A stretch of 64,000 nucleotides of DNA from an uncultured Clostridia bacterium (GCA_934489015.1 CAKSSN010000008.1:1-64000), one strand, 5' to 3'. Positions 43,933 to 52,707 are shown, counted from the first letter of the stretch. Translations and numbers: made by a program. Notes: a model not told the origin generated them from the letters alone.

Positions 43933-44803
43933 AACTGTAAAATTTCAGAAGAGAAGCGTCGTTTTCATTCATTGCGTCAAAGAAACCGCGGCAGTAGATT
44001 TTAATTGAATTTATAAGAAACTGTTTTGTGCCGTCTATTTTAACCATAGTATTAAGCATATCGAGCATAATATGCTTTTGTTCCTTTTCAAAAATTTTGA
44101 AATTACACTCCCTAACCCTTATATCTACCAATATTCTGTATGGCTCCATTATATCGGAAGCAAGATTAAACGGATTTGTCGTTGAACAGTGGAAAATCCC
44201 CAGCTGCGTAAGATACCCGTTTGCAACAATTTCCCTTGAAAAAGCGGAGCTTAAAAGCTTATAGCCGTAATCAAGCGCTGCATTGACAGCACCGCCTGAG
44301 CCGCGCGTAAAGTCCATGCCGAAAAGGGCATTAAAATACACTTTTGCGGCATGGCCCTCTCTGTTTGATTTGTCGGCAAATTCTATTTCTCCGATATATT
44401 TTTTCAAAAGCTCAGCTACGCCGCCCTTGCCGACCATTTCAAGATGTTCTGCCTGCTTTCTGATTTTTTCGGCAACAATTTCACTCCATACAAGCCCCTT
44501 TGTTTCCGAATTCCATTTAATTTGTCTTTGGATTTTTCCGCTGCAATCATAGCTTCCATAATACTGCACAAGCTCCGCGCACGGATCTCTTGACGAATCG
44601 CAGAAAATCACCTTTATTTTTCGCTTTGCAAGCTCTGATAAAAGACAGCCTGTTATTGACACAGCCGTACTCTCAATCATCAAAATAGAAATTTCGTCAA
44701 GATAAACTCGTTTTGTTTCATCATCAGACGAGCGCATAACAAGATAATTCTGCTTTAAGTCAAGCTTGCAGCGACTTGTTATTGTAACCATTCTCCAACT
44801 CAT
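43922..44803 (-). CDS. cas1: CRISPR integrase Cas1
   Basis: Metal-dependent integrase that inserts spacers at the leader end, 293 aa. The catalytic acid lies in NREGHAAKVYF, the histidine in LGIFHCSTTNPFNLASD, and the following acidic residues in DIMEPYRILVD. The domain order (beta-rich N-terminus, helical C-terminus) is complete. It overlaps the cas9 stop by 4 nt. Confidence 0.95.
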   Translation of the reverse strand: MSWRMVTITSRCKLDLKQNYLVMRSSDDETKRVYLDEISILMIESTAVSITGCLLSELAKRKIKVIFCDSSRDPCAELVQYYGSYDCSGKIQRQIKWNSETKGLVWSEIVAEKIRKQAEHLEMVGKGGVAELLKKYIGEIEFADKSNREGHAAKVYFNALFGMDFTRGSGGAVNAALDYGYKLLSSAFSREIVANGYLTQLGIFHCSTTNPFNLASDIMEPYRILVDIRVRECNFKIFEKEQKHIMLDMLNTMVKIDGTKQFLINSIKIYCRGFFDAMNENDASLLKFYSYEL

Positions 44804-47800
44804 AGCTTCATAAGATTTTCCGAACGCTTTTCAAATAAGCCTGTCGGACTTTGGTCTATAATGCGCACGTCCTCAAATTTCAAATTTGAAATGCAGGAGT
44901 TTATCGTTATAACACCACTTTGTGAGCTGCATCCCACAGCTTTCAAATCACATCCACTGCTCCGTCCGGTTTTAAAAACAGATACTATATTTAAAATAAT
45001 CTTTACCTGTTCCTCAACAGATAACACATCAAATTTATTTAAATTATCTTCAAGCTTTTCAGCTATACTCCTCATTATAGATAACTTTTTAAATATAGCC
45101 GAGCTAAGTTTGCTTTTCAAAATATTGTAAAGCTCCAAATTTTCTTCCTTTGTTATTTTATCAAATTCCGGGCTGATTTTAACAGGTCTTTTTTGTTCTT
45201 TTGCCTTTTTAACATTATTTGAAAGGCGCAAAATATAGTTCTCCCATTTTGGCTCTAAAATCAGAGGAATTGCAGATGCAAGGCCTATTGTTGCTCCCTT
45301 ATTAAGTTTTGAAACTATATTTAATCTAAAGCCATCCAATTCGAGCATAGAATTAATTTTTATAATACGCTTTTGCGGCAGTATCTGCGGATTTATAAGT
45401 CCGTATCTCCACGCCAAATATTGTGCCGCCGCTCCATCATCTTTATTTACAAAAGGCTCGGCATACAAAAGGTCAACAGGCATAATAGAAATCACTTTTT
45501 TGCCCTTGATCTCATGACGAACAAGAGTAAAGAACGTGGTTTTTGTGCTGTTATATCCTCCGTATTTTGATGTATCAAGCCCGGCTTTAATGGGAATAAG
45601 GTCATTTTCGCCGCGCGGTGCCTTATTAATTGTAACATCATAAAGCTGACCCTGCTTGCAGTAAGCATATCTGACATAATTAATATCATTTCTGCTCATC
45701 ATCTTTTTTACCGTATTAAAGCTTGTTCCGTCCGCTTTCCATGCACATTCATCTCCGCGCACAATGTCATGCGATAAAAGTCCCTGATCCTTTTTCTCTG
45801 TAAGCTTTACAGTGTATTTACGATTGGCAGCGCTCTCTCTTATAAAGTTTATAGGACTTTTTGTAAACATAACATTATAAACGTTACCCATAACAATATT
45901 AAGATATGCGTCCTTTGCATGATGAAGATCATTTATATCGCGGCTTTTTGCAAAGCCGAAAGCATGACGAAATTCGCTTGCAAGCCTTGCTTTAACATAT
46001 ACAATTTCAGAATTCGGGCAAAGCTGTTCAAGAACGGCAGCAACGACTTTTGTAGCTTGTCTTGTTTCAACGATTTGCCTGTTTATAAATCCCGCAAGCT
46101 CCTCATCGGTAAAATCAAAGCTTCTTGTAAGGCGGTGGAATTTCTCAGGAGAAATCAGCTTTTTATCAAAAAGCATTTTCCAAAACGGAGTCATTTTATT
46201 TCTTATTTCAGACGAGAGTGGGAAAGAATCGCTCTTCTTTCCGTTTTTATCCTTTTCAACAAGCGCCATATTATCAAAGCTGTCATCCTTAACTCGCGCT
46301 CTCGGATAAATATGGTCTATATCATATGTATTCGAGGTAAGCAAAAGATTAAAATCTATTTTCTCACCCGTATATAAGCTTCTGCCAAGCTGCATATAAT
46401 AAAGGTATACTTTTTTGCTTTTAAGCCTGTCTTCATTCTCGTTTTCAAGCTGACTTATTATATCGGCATACACAGCCTTATCAACAGCCTTAAATTTTTC
46501 TTTAAGCTGATCCTTTCTCGATTTTGTTCTACCGGTATCTTCGGCGCCTCTTGCCATCTCAATAAAAATCTTCTTAGGATGCTCTTTTTTTATCTTTACA
46601 ATTTCCTTTACTATGCCAACTGTTCTGTAAATAGCTCGTCTGACAGCCGGAGAAACATATGCCTCATCTATCATCTGAGATACAGTGCGCGGCTTATCCG
46701 AATAATAATCGCTGTTTAATTCATCAATCGTTTTCATATAATCAAAGTTATCCGACAAAAGCTCCATAAGATTATAATTTGTTTCCCACAAAGCCTGAAT
46801 AATTGTTAATAATTCTCCGGTTTCCTTATTTACAGCCTGTATTCCGTTTAAAAGCTTTTCCGAAAGATTTCCGTAATCGCTCAGCTTAAGAGAGGAAATA
46901 TATTTTATATCCTCATCGCTTAGGCGGTAATTAGCCTTAAGCCATTTTGTAAGGCGTTTTTTATCGGTTGTTACGGTTATTCTTGCAATTATATCCTCGA
47001 CCTGTTTTTCATTCAATGCGCCATTTCTTATAAGACGCTCAAACATATGAAGCGATTTAAGCTTGACATTAACGGTATCGTCTATTCCGTCAATTTTTTC
47101 ACACATAAATCCGCGTGATATAAAATATTCGCGTATTTTTTTCTTTGTAACAGTGCTTTTTCTGTCAACAAACAAATCCTCATAAAGCCCCTGCTTCTGC
47201 TCAACCGTTATCGGATTTCCGTCAAGCTTAATTTTATTTATTGCATTAAGCGCCATAAATTTTGAATAAAGCAGCGAATTTTTCGGCAAAACATCTTCAC
47301 CGGCAAGCCATGAGCATTTAGAGGTCATTCTTCTTATAAAAGCGTTTTCACTTTTATCAAGATCAACCATATCCTCAAAATTCCACGGATAGATTTTCCC
47401 TGCCTTACGCTCAATCCATGCATGATCTCCGAATTTATTTAAAGGACCTACATAATAAGGTATTCTGAATTCAAAAACAGACAAAACCTTTTCCGAAACA
47501 GACAGTCCGCTTTCATCACGAGCTTTTAAAAAGTCAAAATAATTTTCCGCATTATCAAGTATTTTTTTAAGCTCATACCAATACATCTGATAAGGAATAA
47601 GCCTGTTATCCGAATTTTTCTGCTTCGGCATAAAGCTAAAATCATCTATGCGGCTTTTCATTTCATTAAAAAGCTCACTGTCGGAGTCATCAACCTTAAC
47701 ATCCTTCAAAAGCTTTTTTAAATATGTACAAAATTCCTCCTGAGTTGCTTTTTTCTTTATAACTCCGCCTGTAACATTTTTTACATTATAAGAATACGCA

Positions 47801-48846
47801 GCATAATTATCTGCTCTTGCAATTTTAAAAGCATCCTTATAATCTGCATCCGAAAGATATTTTTTTACAATATATTTAAGGTTTTTCAAATCTTCTTTGT
47901 GCTGCTCATAAACCTTTACCTTTGTTCTTGAAATATATTTTTCACTCTCTCCGTTCATCATACGAGTGAGCGCCGACCAGTCGTAAATTCCCTTTAAAGC
48001 AAGCAGCAAATCACTGTCATCGCCTATTTCTCCAAGAACTTCTTCTATTTTTTCCTCAACATCCGACTTTGAAAATGAGATTTTATTGTTTTCAAGCTCT
48101 TTGTATGATTCATTTTCAAAAAGAACGGAAAGAGAAAATGCCTCTCCGCACATTGCTTTTATTATTTCCTTTTCTCTTGTATTGGGCTTTACAGGAGAAA
48201 ACAAAAGCTCCGTTACAACCTTTTCCGTTCTCTTCATACCTCTTTCGCAAGTAAGCGCATTACCAAGCTCAGCCGCCGTTACAGAATTCCCGAGCGGCTC
48301 TTCAAAGCATTCGGTAAATGTTTTATATACATTATCAAAAGATAAAACAGAATCAATGTTTTCTTTGTTTACATCAAAAAGGAAATGACCCCTGTGCGTT
48401 ACTATATATGAAACTGCAAGATAAACAAGCCTTATATCATGAGGCTCAGAATTATCAATAAGCTCCATTATAAGATGATGAATTGTTTTTGTATAACTCA
48501 GCTTGTTATATTCGCTGCTCCTTAAATAATCAAGCGTCGGGTCGGTCTTTTTATCCTCATTATACAGAAAGCTTTCATCAAGGCGCTTATAAAAATCCTC
48601 ATCTGTTTTCCCTATTTCCTCCGCAAAAAGCTCACGAACAAGCTGACGGCGTTGATTTCTTCTTTGAAGACGGCGTCTTCCCGTTCTGAAGGCTCTTCTT
48701 CCAGCCGCCGTTTCAGCCTCATCAAAAAGACTGACACCCCACATTGACTTTCCGTTAAATTTGCTTATCTTGTATCCGTCGTCAGTAACTGCATACCCGA
48801 CAGAATTAGTACCTATATCAAATCCCACAAAATATTTTTCCGCCAT
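44800..48846 (-). CDS. cas9: Cas9 RNA-guided endonuclease (type II-A)
   Basis: Effector nuclease cutting DNA matched by crRNA:tracrRNA. Starting at ATG 48846 (MAEKYFVGFD), AAAGGGG lies 8 nt upstream and the RuvC aspartate falls exactly at residue 10, as in S. pyogenes Cas9; an upstream ATG at 48864 has no ribosome site. An Arg-rich bridge helix (GRRRLQRRNQRR) follows. RuvC-II is IFIEMARG, HNH is DIDHIYPRARVKDDSFDN and RuvC-III is HHAKDAYLN, so both nuclease sites look intact in 1348 aa. The PAM-interacting C-terminus ends with DQSPTGLFEKR but has no counterpart of the RKR motif that reads NGG, so a different PAM is expected. Confidence 0.97.
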   Translation of the reverse strand: MAEKYFVGFDIGTNSVGYAVTDDGYKISKFNGKSMWGVSLFDEAETAAGRRAFRTGRRRLQRRNQRRQLVRELFAEEIGKTDEDFYKRLDESFLYNEDKKTDPTLDYLRSSEYNKLSYTKTIHHLIMELIDNSEPHDIRLVYLAVSYIVTHRGHFLFDVNKENIDSVLSFDNVYKTFTECFEEPLGNSVTAAELGNALTCERGMKRTEKVVTELLFSPVKPNTREKEIIKAMCGEAFSLSVLFENESYKELENNKISFSKSDVEEKIEEVLGEIGDDSDLLLALKGIYDWSALTRMMNGESEKYISRTKVKVYEQHKEDLKNLKYIVKKYLSDADYKDAFKIARADNYAAYSYNVKNVTGGVIKKKATQEEFCTYLKKLLKDVKVDDSDSELFNEMKSRIDDFSFMPKQKNSDNRLIPYQMYWYELKKILDNAENYFDFLKARDESGLSVSEKVLSVFEFRIPYYVGPLNKFGDHAWIERKAGKIYPWNFEDMVDLDKSENAFIRRMTSKCSWLAGEDVLPKNSLLYSKFMALNAINKIKLDGNPITVEQKQGLYEDLFVDRKSTVTKKKIREYFISRGFMCEKIDGIDDTVNVKLKSLHMFERLIRNGALNEKQVEDIIARITVTTDKKRLTKWLKANYRLSDEDIKYISSLKLSDYGNLSEKLLNGIQAVNKETGELLTIIQALWETNYNLMELLSDNFDYMKTIDELNSDYYSDKPRTVSQMIDEAYVSPAVRRAIYRTVGIVKEIVKIKKEHPKKIFIEMARGAEDTGRTKSRKDQLKEKFKAVDKAVYADIISQLENENEDRLKSKKVYLYYMQLGRSLYTGEKIDFNLLLTSNTYDIDHIYPRARVKDDSFDNMALVEKDKNGKKSDSFPLSSEIRNKMTPFWKMLFDKKLISPEKFHRLTRSFDFTDEELAGFINRQIVETRQATKVVAAVLEQLCPNSEIVYVKARLASEFRHAFGFAKSRDINDLHHAKDAYLNIVMGNVYNVMFTKSPINFIRESAANRKYTVKLTEKKDQGLLSHDIVRGDECAWKADGTSFNTVKKMMSRNDINYVRYAYCKQGQLYDVTINKAPRGENDLIPIKAGLDTSKYGGYNSTKTTFFTLVRHEIKGKKVISIMPVDLLYAEPFVNKDDGAAAQYLAWRYGLINPQILPQKRIIKINSMLELDGFRLNIVSKLNKGATIGLASAIPLILEPKWENYILRLSNNVKKAKEQKRPVKISPEFDKITKEENLELYNILKSKLSSAIFKKLSIMRSIAEKLEDNLNKFDVLSVEEQVKIILNIVSVFKTGRSSGCDLKAVGCSSQSGVITINSCISNLKFEDVRIIDQSPTGLFEKRSENLMKL

Positions 48847-48922
48847 CTCCTTAACCCCTTTCATTCGTCTGTATCATTTAATATTGTAAATTAATCGTCA
48901 ACATTTTACATTTATTAAGTAT

Positions 48923-48951
48923 ATTCTACCATACTTTTTCTTATTTGTCTA
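48923..48951 (-). promoter_or_regulatory. Promoter of the cas9-cas1-cas2-csn2 operon
   Basis: On the minus strand TAGACA (48946-48951) and TAGAAT (48923-48928), 17-bp spacing, about 75 bp before the cas9 start. Confidence 0.7.
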
Positions 48952-49022
48952 TACCTTTTTACAAAATTATTTTATTTTTCTAAATTAAGATAATCGTTTT
49001 AATTTGTGTAAACACATAAAAG

Positions 49023-49048
49023 AAAAAAGCGCTCTTAAATTGAACGCC
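49023..49048 (-). terminator. Terminator of the CRISPR array transcript
   Basis: On the minus strand GCGTTC (49047-49042) pairs with GAGCGC (49034-49029), including one G-U pair, then six T (plus-strand A run 49023-49028). It lies between the end of the array and the cas9 promoter. Confidence 0.7.
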
Positions 49049-49102
49049 GTAAATATTATTAGAATTATCAAAAACCATATTAAATAAAAATATAATTATA
49101 AG

Positions 49103-49402
49103 ATTTAAATATCCTATGAAATTACACTACTCTCAAACATGCGTCCGGCTGCAATTATTGACCGCTTCGTCTAGTTACCCTATGAAATTACACTACTCTC
49201 AAACTATAAGAACAAAATCGGCAGCATAGCTATGGTCTAGTTACCCTATGAAATTACACTACTCTCAAACCAACATATCATAATATTTTTTTTGCAAATT
49301 GTCTAGTTACCCTATGAAATTACACTACTCTCAAACAGGAGTGAAGAAAATGATAAATAAAGGCGAGTCTAGTTACCCTATGAAATTACACTACTCTCAA
49401 AC
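49103..49402 (-). CRISPR. Type II-A CRISPR array, 5 repeats and 4 spacers
   Basis: 36-bp repeats at 49367-49402, 49301-49336, 49235-49270, 49169-49204 and a degenerate one at 49103-49138; all four spacers are exactly 30 bp. On the minus strand the repeat begins GTTTGAGAGTAGTG and ends CTAGAC, the usual II-A orientation. The 49103-49138 copy differs at 6 of its last 10 bases in that orientation, marking the leader-distal end. Leader, polarity and terminator all agree with leftward transcription. The leader-proximal spacer (49337-49366), read on the plus strand, has AGGAG then an ATG 8 nt later, like the start of a gene. Confidence 0.98.
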
Positions 49403-49510
49403 CTCAAATTTAAGAAAACGCCATTACACGCCGCATAAATTCAAAGGGCATTGTGATAAATTCCGGCAATTTCATAAAAGAAATTACAAAATCCACAAAG
49501 ACTCTACACA
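49403..49510 (-). promoter_or_regulatory. CRISPR leader
   Basis: On the minus strand the sequence directly before the first repeat ends in ATTTGAG (49409-49403), the leader-anchoring sequence known from type II-A systems that directs Cas1-Cas2 integration. The leader is AT-rich and about 100 bp from the predicted transcription start. Confidence 0.85.
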
Positions 49511-49513
49511 TTT

Positions 49514-49542
49514 ATAATACACCAATTTTTCCAAAAAGTCAA
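49514..49542 (-). promoter_or_regulatory. Promoter of the CRISPR array
   Basis: On the minus strand TTGACT (49537-49542) and TATTAT (49514-49519), 17-bp spacing, reading through the leader into the first repeat. Confidence 0.78.
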
Positions 49543-49595
49543 GACAAAAACCAAATTTTACGTGCAAAATATTTTATTTTTTTACCGAAAAGTAC

Positions 49596-49624
49596 TTGAA
49601 TTAAGCAATATAATATGTTATAAT
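49596..49624 (+). promoter_or_regulatory. Promoter of the 49680-51013 genes
   Basis: TTGAAT (49596-49601) and TATAAT (49619-49624), 17-bp spacing; the start codon at 49680 has GGAGG upstream. It diverges from the CRISPR array promoter. Confidence 0.75.
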
Positions 49625-49679
49625 TAGGAATAATACTAATTCGGAACAGTTGTTCCGTATGACCGGAGGTTGATACTAA

Positions 49680-50261
49680 ATGGCTAAAAAGGACGATAAA
49701 ACGAACGCAGGAAGCAGCGTTGTTGACGAAAAAGGCAATGTTATAGAATTTGAAAACGAGAAAGCCCCTAAATTTCCTTTTCTGTTAAGGCGGGTTATTG
49801 AAATTCTTCTTATTTCCTTTGTGAGCTCTCTTCCGTTTGCGATTTTATACGCTATCGGATTTTCAAATTCGGAGTCATGGGCGTTTAAATTTATGGGAGC
49901 ATCGCTTGCAATATTTACAATTGCAAACATATACTTTTTCAGAGTATTTTACTACAGCATGGGAAACAAGCGCGTTTACTTTAATGTAAACATTACGGCG
50001 TATCTGATTTTTGCGGCAATAAACATTGCATTTCTGCTGCTGTTTCATGACGAAACGCTTCCGAGCGCATATTCGTTTATATTTATGCCGATGAAGCTTG
50101 CAAACCTGTTTTTAAACAGAATTTACACAACGGGCGCGCGAGCAACGGAATTTCAGACTATTTCCGCTGTTTTAACACATCTTATGATGTTTGTTATAAT
50201 ATTTCTTGCTCCGGCGGAAATGTATTCGTTTGACAAGCCGAAAGCACCGAAAAACAGATAA
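49680..50261 (+). CDS. Multi-pass membrane protein of unknown function
   Basis: 193 aa. A charged N-terminus of about 32 residues is followed by roughly five hydrophobic helices (35-60, 68-92, 98-120, 125-140 and 165-182) and a short basic tail. I do not recognise a family. It sits 17 bp upstream of mazG, in the place occupied by a polysaccharide-flippase-like gene (yabM) in Bacillus, but the helices are too few for that. The start at 49680 has GGAGG 8 nt upstream. Confidence 0.75.
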   Translation: MAKKDDKTNAGSSVVDEKGNVIEFENEKAPKFPFLLRRVIEILLISFVSSLPFAILYAIGFSNSESWAFKFMGASLAIFTIANIYFFRVFYYSMGNKRVYFNVNITAYLIFAAINIAFLLLFHDETLPSAYSFIFMPMKLANLFLNRIYTTGARATEFQTISAVLTHLMMFVIIFLAPAEMYSFDKPKAPKNR

Positions 50262-50278
50262 AGGCAGGTAAGGACTAA

Positions 50279-51013
50279 ATGGAAAAGCCAACTCTTAAGG
50301 ACAAATACACAATTGAAGATTTAATGGATATTTTAACGGTTTTACGCTCTGAAAACGGCTGCCCGTGGGATAAGGTCCAAACGCATGAAAGCATTAAAAA
50401 AAGCCTTATAGAAGAGTCATACGAAGCGATTGACGCGCTCGACAGAGGCGACGACGCGCTTTTTGCAAACGAGCTCGGAGATGTGCTGCTGCAGGTTGCG
50501 TTTCACGCAAAAATAGCTTCAGAGCGCGGCGCATTCGATTTTGACAGTGTTCTTTATGAGGTTTGCAACAAGCTCATAACGCGCCATACACACGTTTTCG
50601 GCGGTGATCATGCTCAAAACGCCGAAGAAGCGCTGAAAAACTGGGATAAAAACAAGAAAAAGGAGCACGCGGACGCTCCCGACTATCAGATACTCGATGA
50701 AGTTCCGCACCATCTCCCCTCTCTTTTAAGGGCAGAAAAAGTTCAAAAGAAAGCCTGTTCATTCGGCGCAAAGCAAAAGCCGGTTGGTGAAGAGGCTGAC
50801 GAAATGATAAGACTGTTAAGCTCACTTAAGGATAAATATGACAACGGCAAGGACGCGTCAGGCGAAATGAAGCACATTTTATTCTCCTGCGCCGCTCTTG
50901 CAAAAGCTCTCGGAGGCTGTGCGGAAACGGACCTTGCGGATGAAATTAATGCTTTTATTGACAAATTCAAGAAATCCGAGCTTCAAGAAAAGCAAGAGAA
51001 TATAGAGTTTTAG
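50279..51013 (+). CDS. mazG: Nucleoside triphosphate pyrophosphohydrolase MazG
   Basis: Hydrolyses (d)NTPs to the monophosphate. The signature LRSENGCPWDKVQTHESI, then the metal-binding EESYEAIDAL and ELGDVLLQVAFHAKIA (ExxE...ExxD), are intact, followed by a second MazG-like half (about 130-215). 244 aa, without the N-terminal tetrapyrrole methylase domain that is fused in Bacillus YabN. Confidence 0.93.
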   Translation: MEKPTLKDKYTIEDLMDILTVLRSENGCPWDKVQTHESIKKSLIEESYEAIDALDRGDDALFANELGDVLLQVAFHAKIASERGAFDFDSVLYEVCNKLITRHTHVFGGDHAQNAEEALKNWDKNKKKEHADAPDYQILDEVPHHLPSLLRAEKVQKKACSFGAKQKPVGEEADEMIRLLSSLKDKYDNGKDASGEMKHILFSCAALAKALGGCAETDLADEINAFIDKFKKSELQEKQENIEF

Positions 51014-51096
51014 CCATATTTTTTAGATGAATTGAATATATTTGAGCAAAAAAACAGTGCAAAATAGAAGAAAATAGTAAAAAAACAAATAAACAC

Positions 51097-51125
51097 TTGA
51101 CATTATGCGCATTCTGTAATAAAAT
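51097..51125 (+). promoter_or_regulatory. Promoter of hup
   Basis: TTGACA (51097-51102) and TAAAAT (51120-51125), 17-bp spacing; an AAGGAGG site lies 10 nt before the ATG. A small ATGCT/AGCAT hairpin lies in the untranslated leader. Confidence 0.82.
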
Positions 51126-51186
51126 ATAGGTACGAACGTATTATGCTAAAAAGCATAGATGTATCTTAATAAGGAGGAAATTAATT

Positions 51187-51462
51187 ATGAACAAAACAGA
51201 ATTAGTAGCAGCTATTGCTGAAAAGGCAGAGCTTTCAAAGAAAGACGCTGAAAAAGCAGTTGCAGCATTCATTTCAACAGTATCTGATACTCTTACAGCA
51301 GGTGACAAAGTTCAGCTTGTTGGCTTTGGTACATTTGAGGTAAGAACAAGAGAAGCAAGAACCGGCAAAAACCCGCGTACAGGCGAGGCTATTGAAATTG
51401 CTGCTTCTAAGGTTCCCGCTTTCAAAGCAGGTCAAGGCCTTAAGAGCGTAGTAAACAAATAA
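51187..51462 (+). CDS. hup: DNA-binding protein HU
   Basis: Abundant histone-like DNA-bending protein, 91 aa. It has MNKTELVAAIAEKAELSKKD at the N-terminus and, in the DNA-binding arm region, VGFGTFEVRTREARTGKNPR (the GKNP family signature). Its codon use and strong promoter suggest high expression. It is inserted between mazG and rqcP, a common clostridial variant of the yab cluster. Confidence 0.97.
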   Translation: MNKTELVAAIAEKAELSKKDAEKAVAAFISTVSDTLTAGDKVQLVGFGTFEVRTREARTGKNPRTGEAIEIAASKVPAFKAGQGLKSVVNK

Positions 51463-51481
51463 TTATATTTGCTATATTTCA

Positions 51482-51520
51482 GGGACAGGCAACGCCTTTG
51501 TGCAGCAGCCTGTTCTTGTT
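51482..51520 (+). terminator. Probable terminator after hup
   Basis: GGGACAGGC (51482-51490) pairs with GCCTGTTC (51508-51515), followed by TTGTT. The T run is imperfect. Confidence 0.5.
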
Positions 51521-51569
51521 ATATGCAGCAGCACGCCGCGAAAAGCGGCAGGATATTCGGAGTATAACA

Positions 51570-51812
51570 ATGAGAATTGACAAATATCTTAAAGTTTCAA
51601 GACTTATCAAAAGACGCACCATAGCAAACGAAGCCTGCGACGCCGGACGAGTTACGGTGAACGGAAAAATAGTTAAGGCTTCCTATGACGTCAGTGTCGG
51701 AGATATAATCGAAATAAAGCTCGGTCAGAACACGCTCAAGGTCAGCGTTGAAGCAGTTGCCGAGCACGTTTTAAAGGACGAGGCGAAAACTCTTTATAAG
51801 GTAATATCATAA
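51570..51812 (+). CDS. rqcP: S4-domain RNA-binding protein RqcP
   Basis: Small ribosome-associated quality-control factor that helps RqcH add alanine tails on stalled 50S subunits. It is an 80-aa single S4 domain: MRIDKYLKVSRLIKRRTIAN, GRVTVNGKIVKASYDV, GDIIEIKLG. The ATG at 51570 with CGGAG upstream was chosen; the longer frame begins in the terminator region. It stands directly before yabP, as in Bacillus (yabO-yabP). Confidence 0.9.
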   Translation: MRIDKYLKVSRLIKRRTIANEACDAGRVTVNGKIVKASYDVSVGDIIEIKLGQNTLKVSVEAVAEHVLKDEAKTLYKVIS

Positions 51813-51868
51813 ATTACGTTCGTTTTTCATATACTTTCTGTGACTATAAGTTTCGGGAGGTATATAAA

Positions 51869-52135
51869 ATGCAGGATAAATTAAATACAAAGCAGCTTTT
51901 AACACTCGAAAACAGAAAACTCCTCACTCTCACCGGAGTGAGCGACGTTATAAGCTCTGACGAAAACGCTGTCAGACTTAACACAAGCTGCGGCAAAATG
52001 ATTATAACAGGCTCCGGTCTGTCGATAGGTAAAATAAGCACCGAAAGTGGAGAATTTACCCTTTCGGGAACAGTAAACAAAATAGAATACAAGGCGGCAA
52101 AAAAATCAGGCTCCGTTGCGTCGCTGTTTCGCTGA
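51869..52135 (+). CDS. yabP: Sporulation protein YabP
   Basis: Small mother-cell sporulation protein of the YabP/YqfC family, 88 aa. It has the family pattern LTLENRKLLTLTGVSDVISSDE, then GKMIITGSGLSIGKIS and SGTVNKIEY. In Bacillus it is needed for the spore coat or cortex stage and is expressed from the mother cell. GGGAGG precedes the ATG by 8 nt. Its presence with yabQ supports an endospore-forming host. Confidence 0.9.
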   Translation: MQDKLNTKQLLTLENRKLLTLTGVSDVISSDENAVRLNTSCGKMIITGSGLSIGKISTESGEFTLSGTVNKIEYKAAKKSGSVASLFR

Positions 52136-52179
52136 AAAACACACTTTATTAAAACATCAGCGAAAAGGAGGCGAACGCT

Positions 52180-52707
52180 TTGTCTGTTAATATAAATACG
52201 GAGCTTTATGTATTTTTTGTCTCCGTCATATGCGGAATTGTCTGCTCGGCAGTATTCGGCTTTTTCCGAACGGCAATAAGGCGCTACGGACAAAGCGCGT
52301 CCTTTGTCAATCTGACCGACATATTGTTTTGGCTTATTTCATGTGCCGTATGCTACAGCGCTCTTTATTTTGCCAACGACGGCAGAATGAGAATTTACGA
52401 ATTTATCGCAATTGCCGTTGGCGGTTTTTTATATTTTTTGCTGCTGGAAAGGGTATTTAATATCCTATTTGTAAATTTTTTTAGAATTATTGAATTTATT
52501 TTAAAAATACTCTTGACACCGGCGCGTTTTTTGTATAAAATCTTAATATACACACCTGCGCAGTGGGTATGTAAATTGATAAAAAAGCTTTTTAAAATTG
52601 CTTTTGGAGGAAATAATGAATATAATAAAAACCGCAAAAAAAATAAACACCTCCGGTTTAATCGCAAAAACAAAAGCATATTGCAGAAAAAACAGCATAC
52701 GTCTTAA
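52180..52707 (+). CDS. yabQ: Spore cortex biosynthesis membrane protein YabQ
   Basis: Membrane protein needed for spore cortex formation, 175 aa. Helices are seen at about 10-30, 45-65 and 72-95, with a further hydrophobic segment around 100-125. The start is TTG with AAAAGGAGG upstream. The C-terminal 30 residues are very basic and are encoded by DNA that also encodes the start of divIC in another frame (92-bp overlap). Confidence 0.85.
   Translation: MSVNINTELYVFFVSVICGIVCSAVFGFFRTAIRRYGQSASFVNLTDILFWLISCAVCYSALYFANDGRMRIYEFIAIAVGGFLYFLLLERVFNILFVNFFRIIEFILKILLTPARFLYKILIYTPAQWVCKLIKKLFKIAFGGNNEYNKNRKKNKHLRFNRKNKSILQKKQHTS

Noticed and set aside
48990..49020. Plus-strand stretch with GTTT...GTGTAA...CATA that partly aligns with the CRISPR repeat, considered as a tracrRNA anti-repeat
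   Set aside because: Too many mismatches, AT-rich chance pattern, and no nexus or terminator hairpin follows in the direction it would need.
49440..49500. Leader segment containing TATGAAATT on the minus strand, considered as an anti-repeat
   Set aside because: Only 9 bases match and the lower stem (ACTACTCTCAA) is absent.
49299..49517. Open frame across the CRISPR repeats
   Set aside because: It only translates repeats and spacers; the repeated SYPMKLHYSQT pattern is a known artefact of CRISPR arrays.
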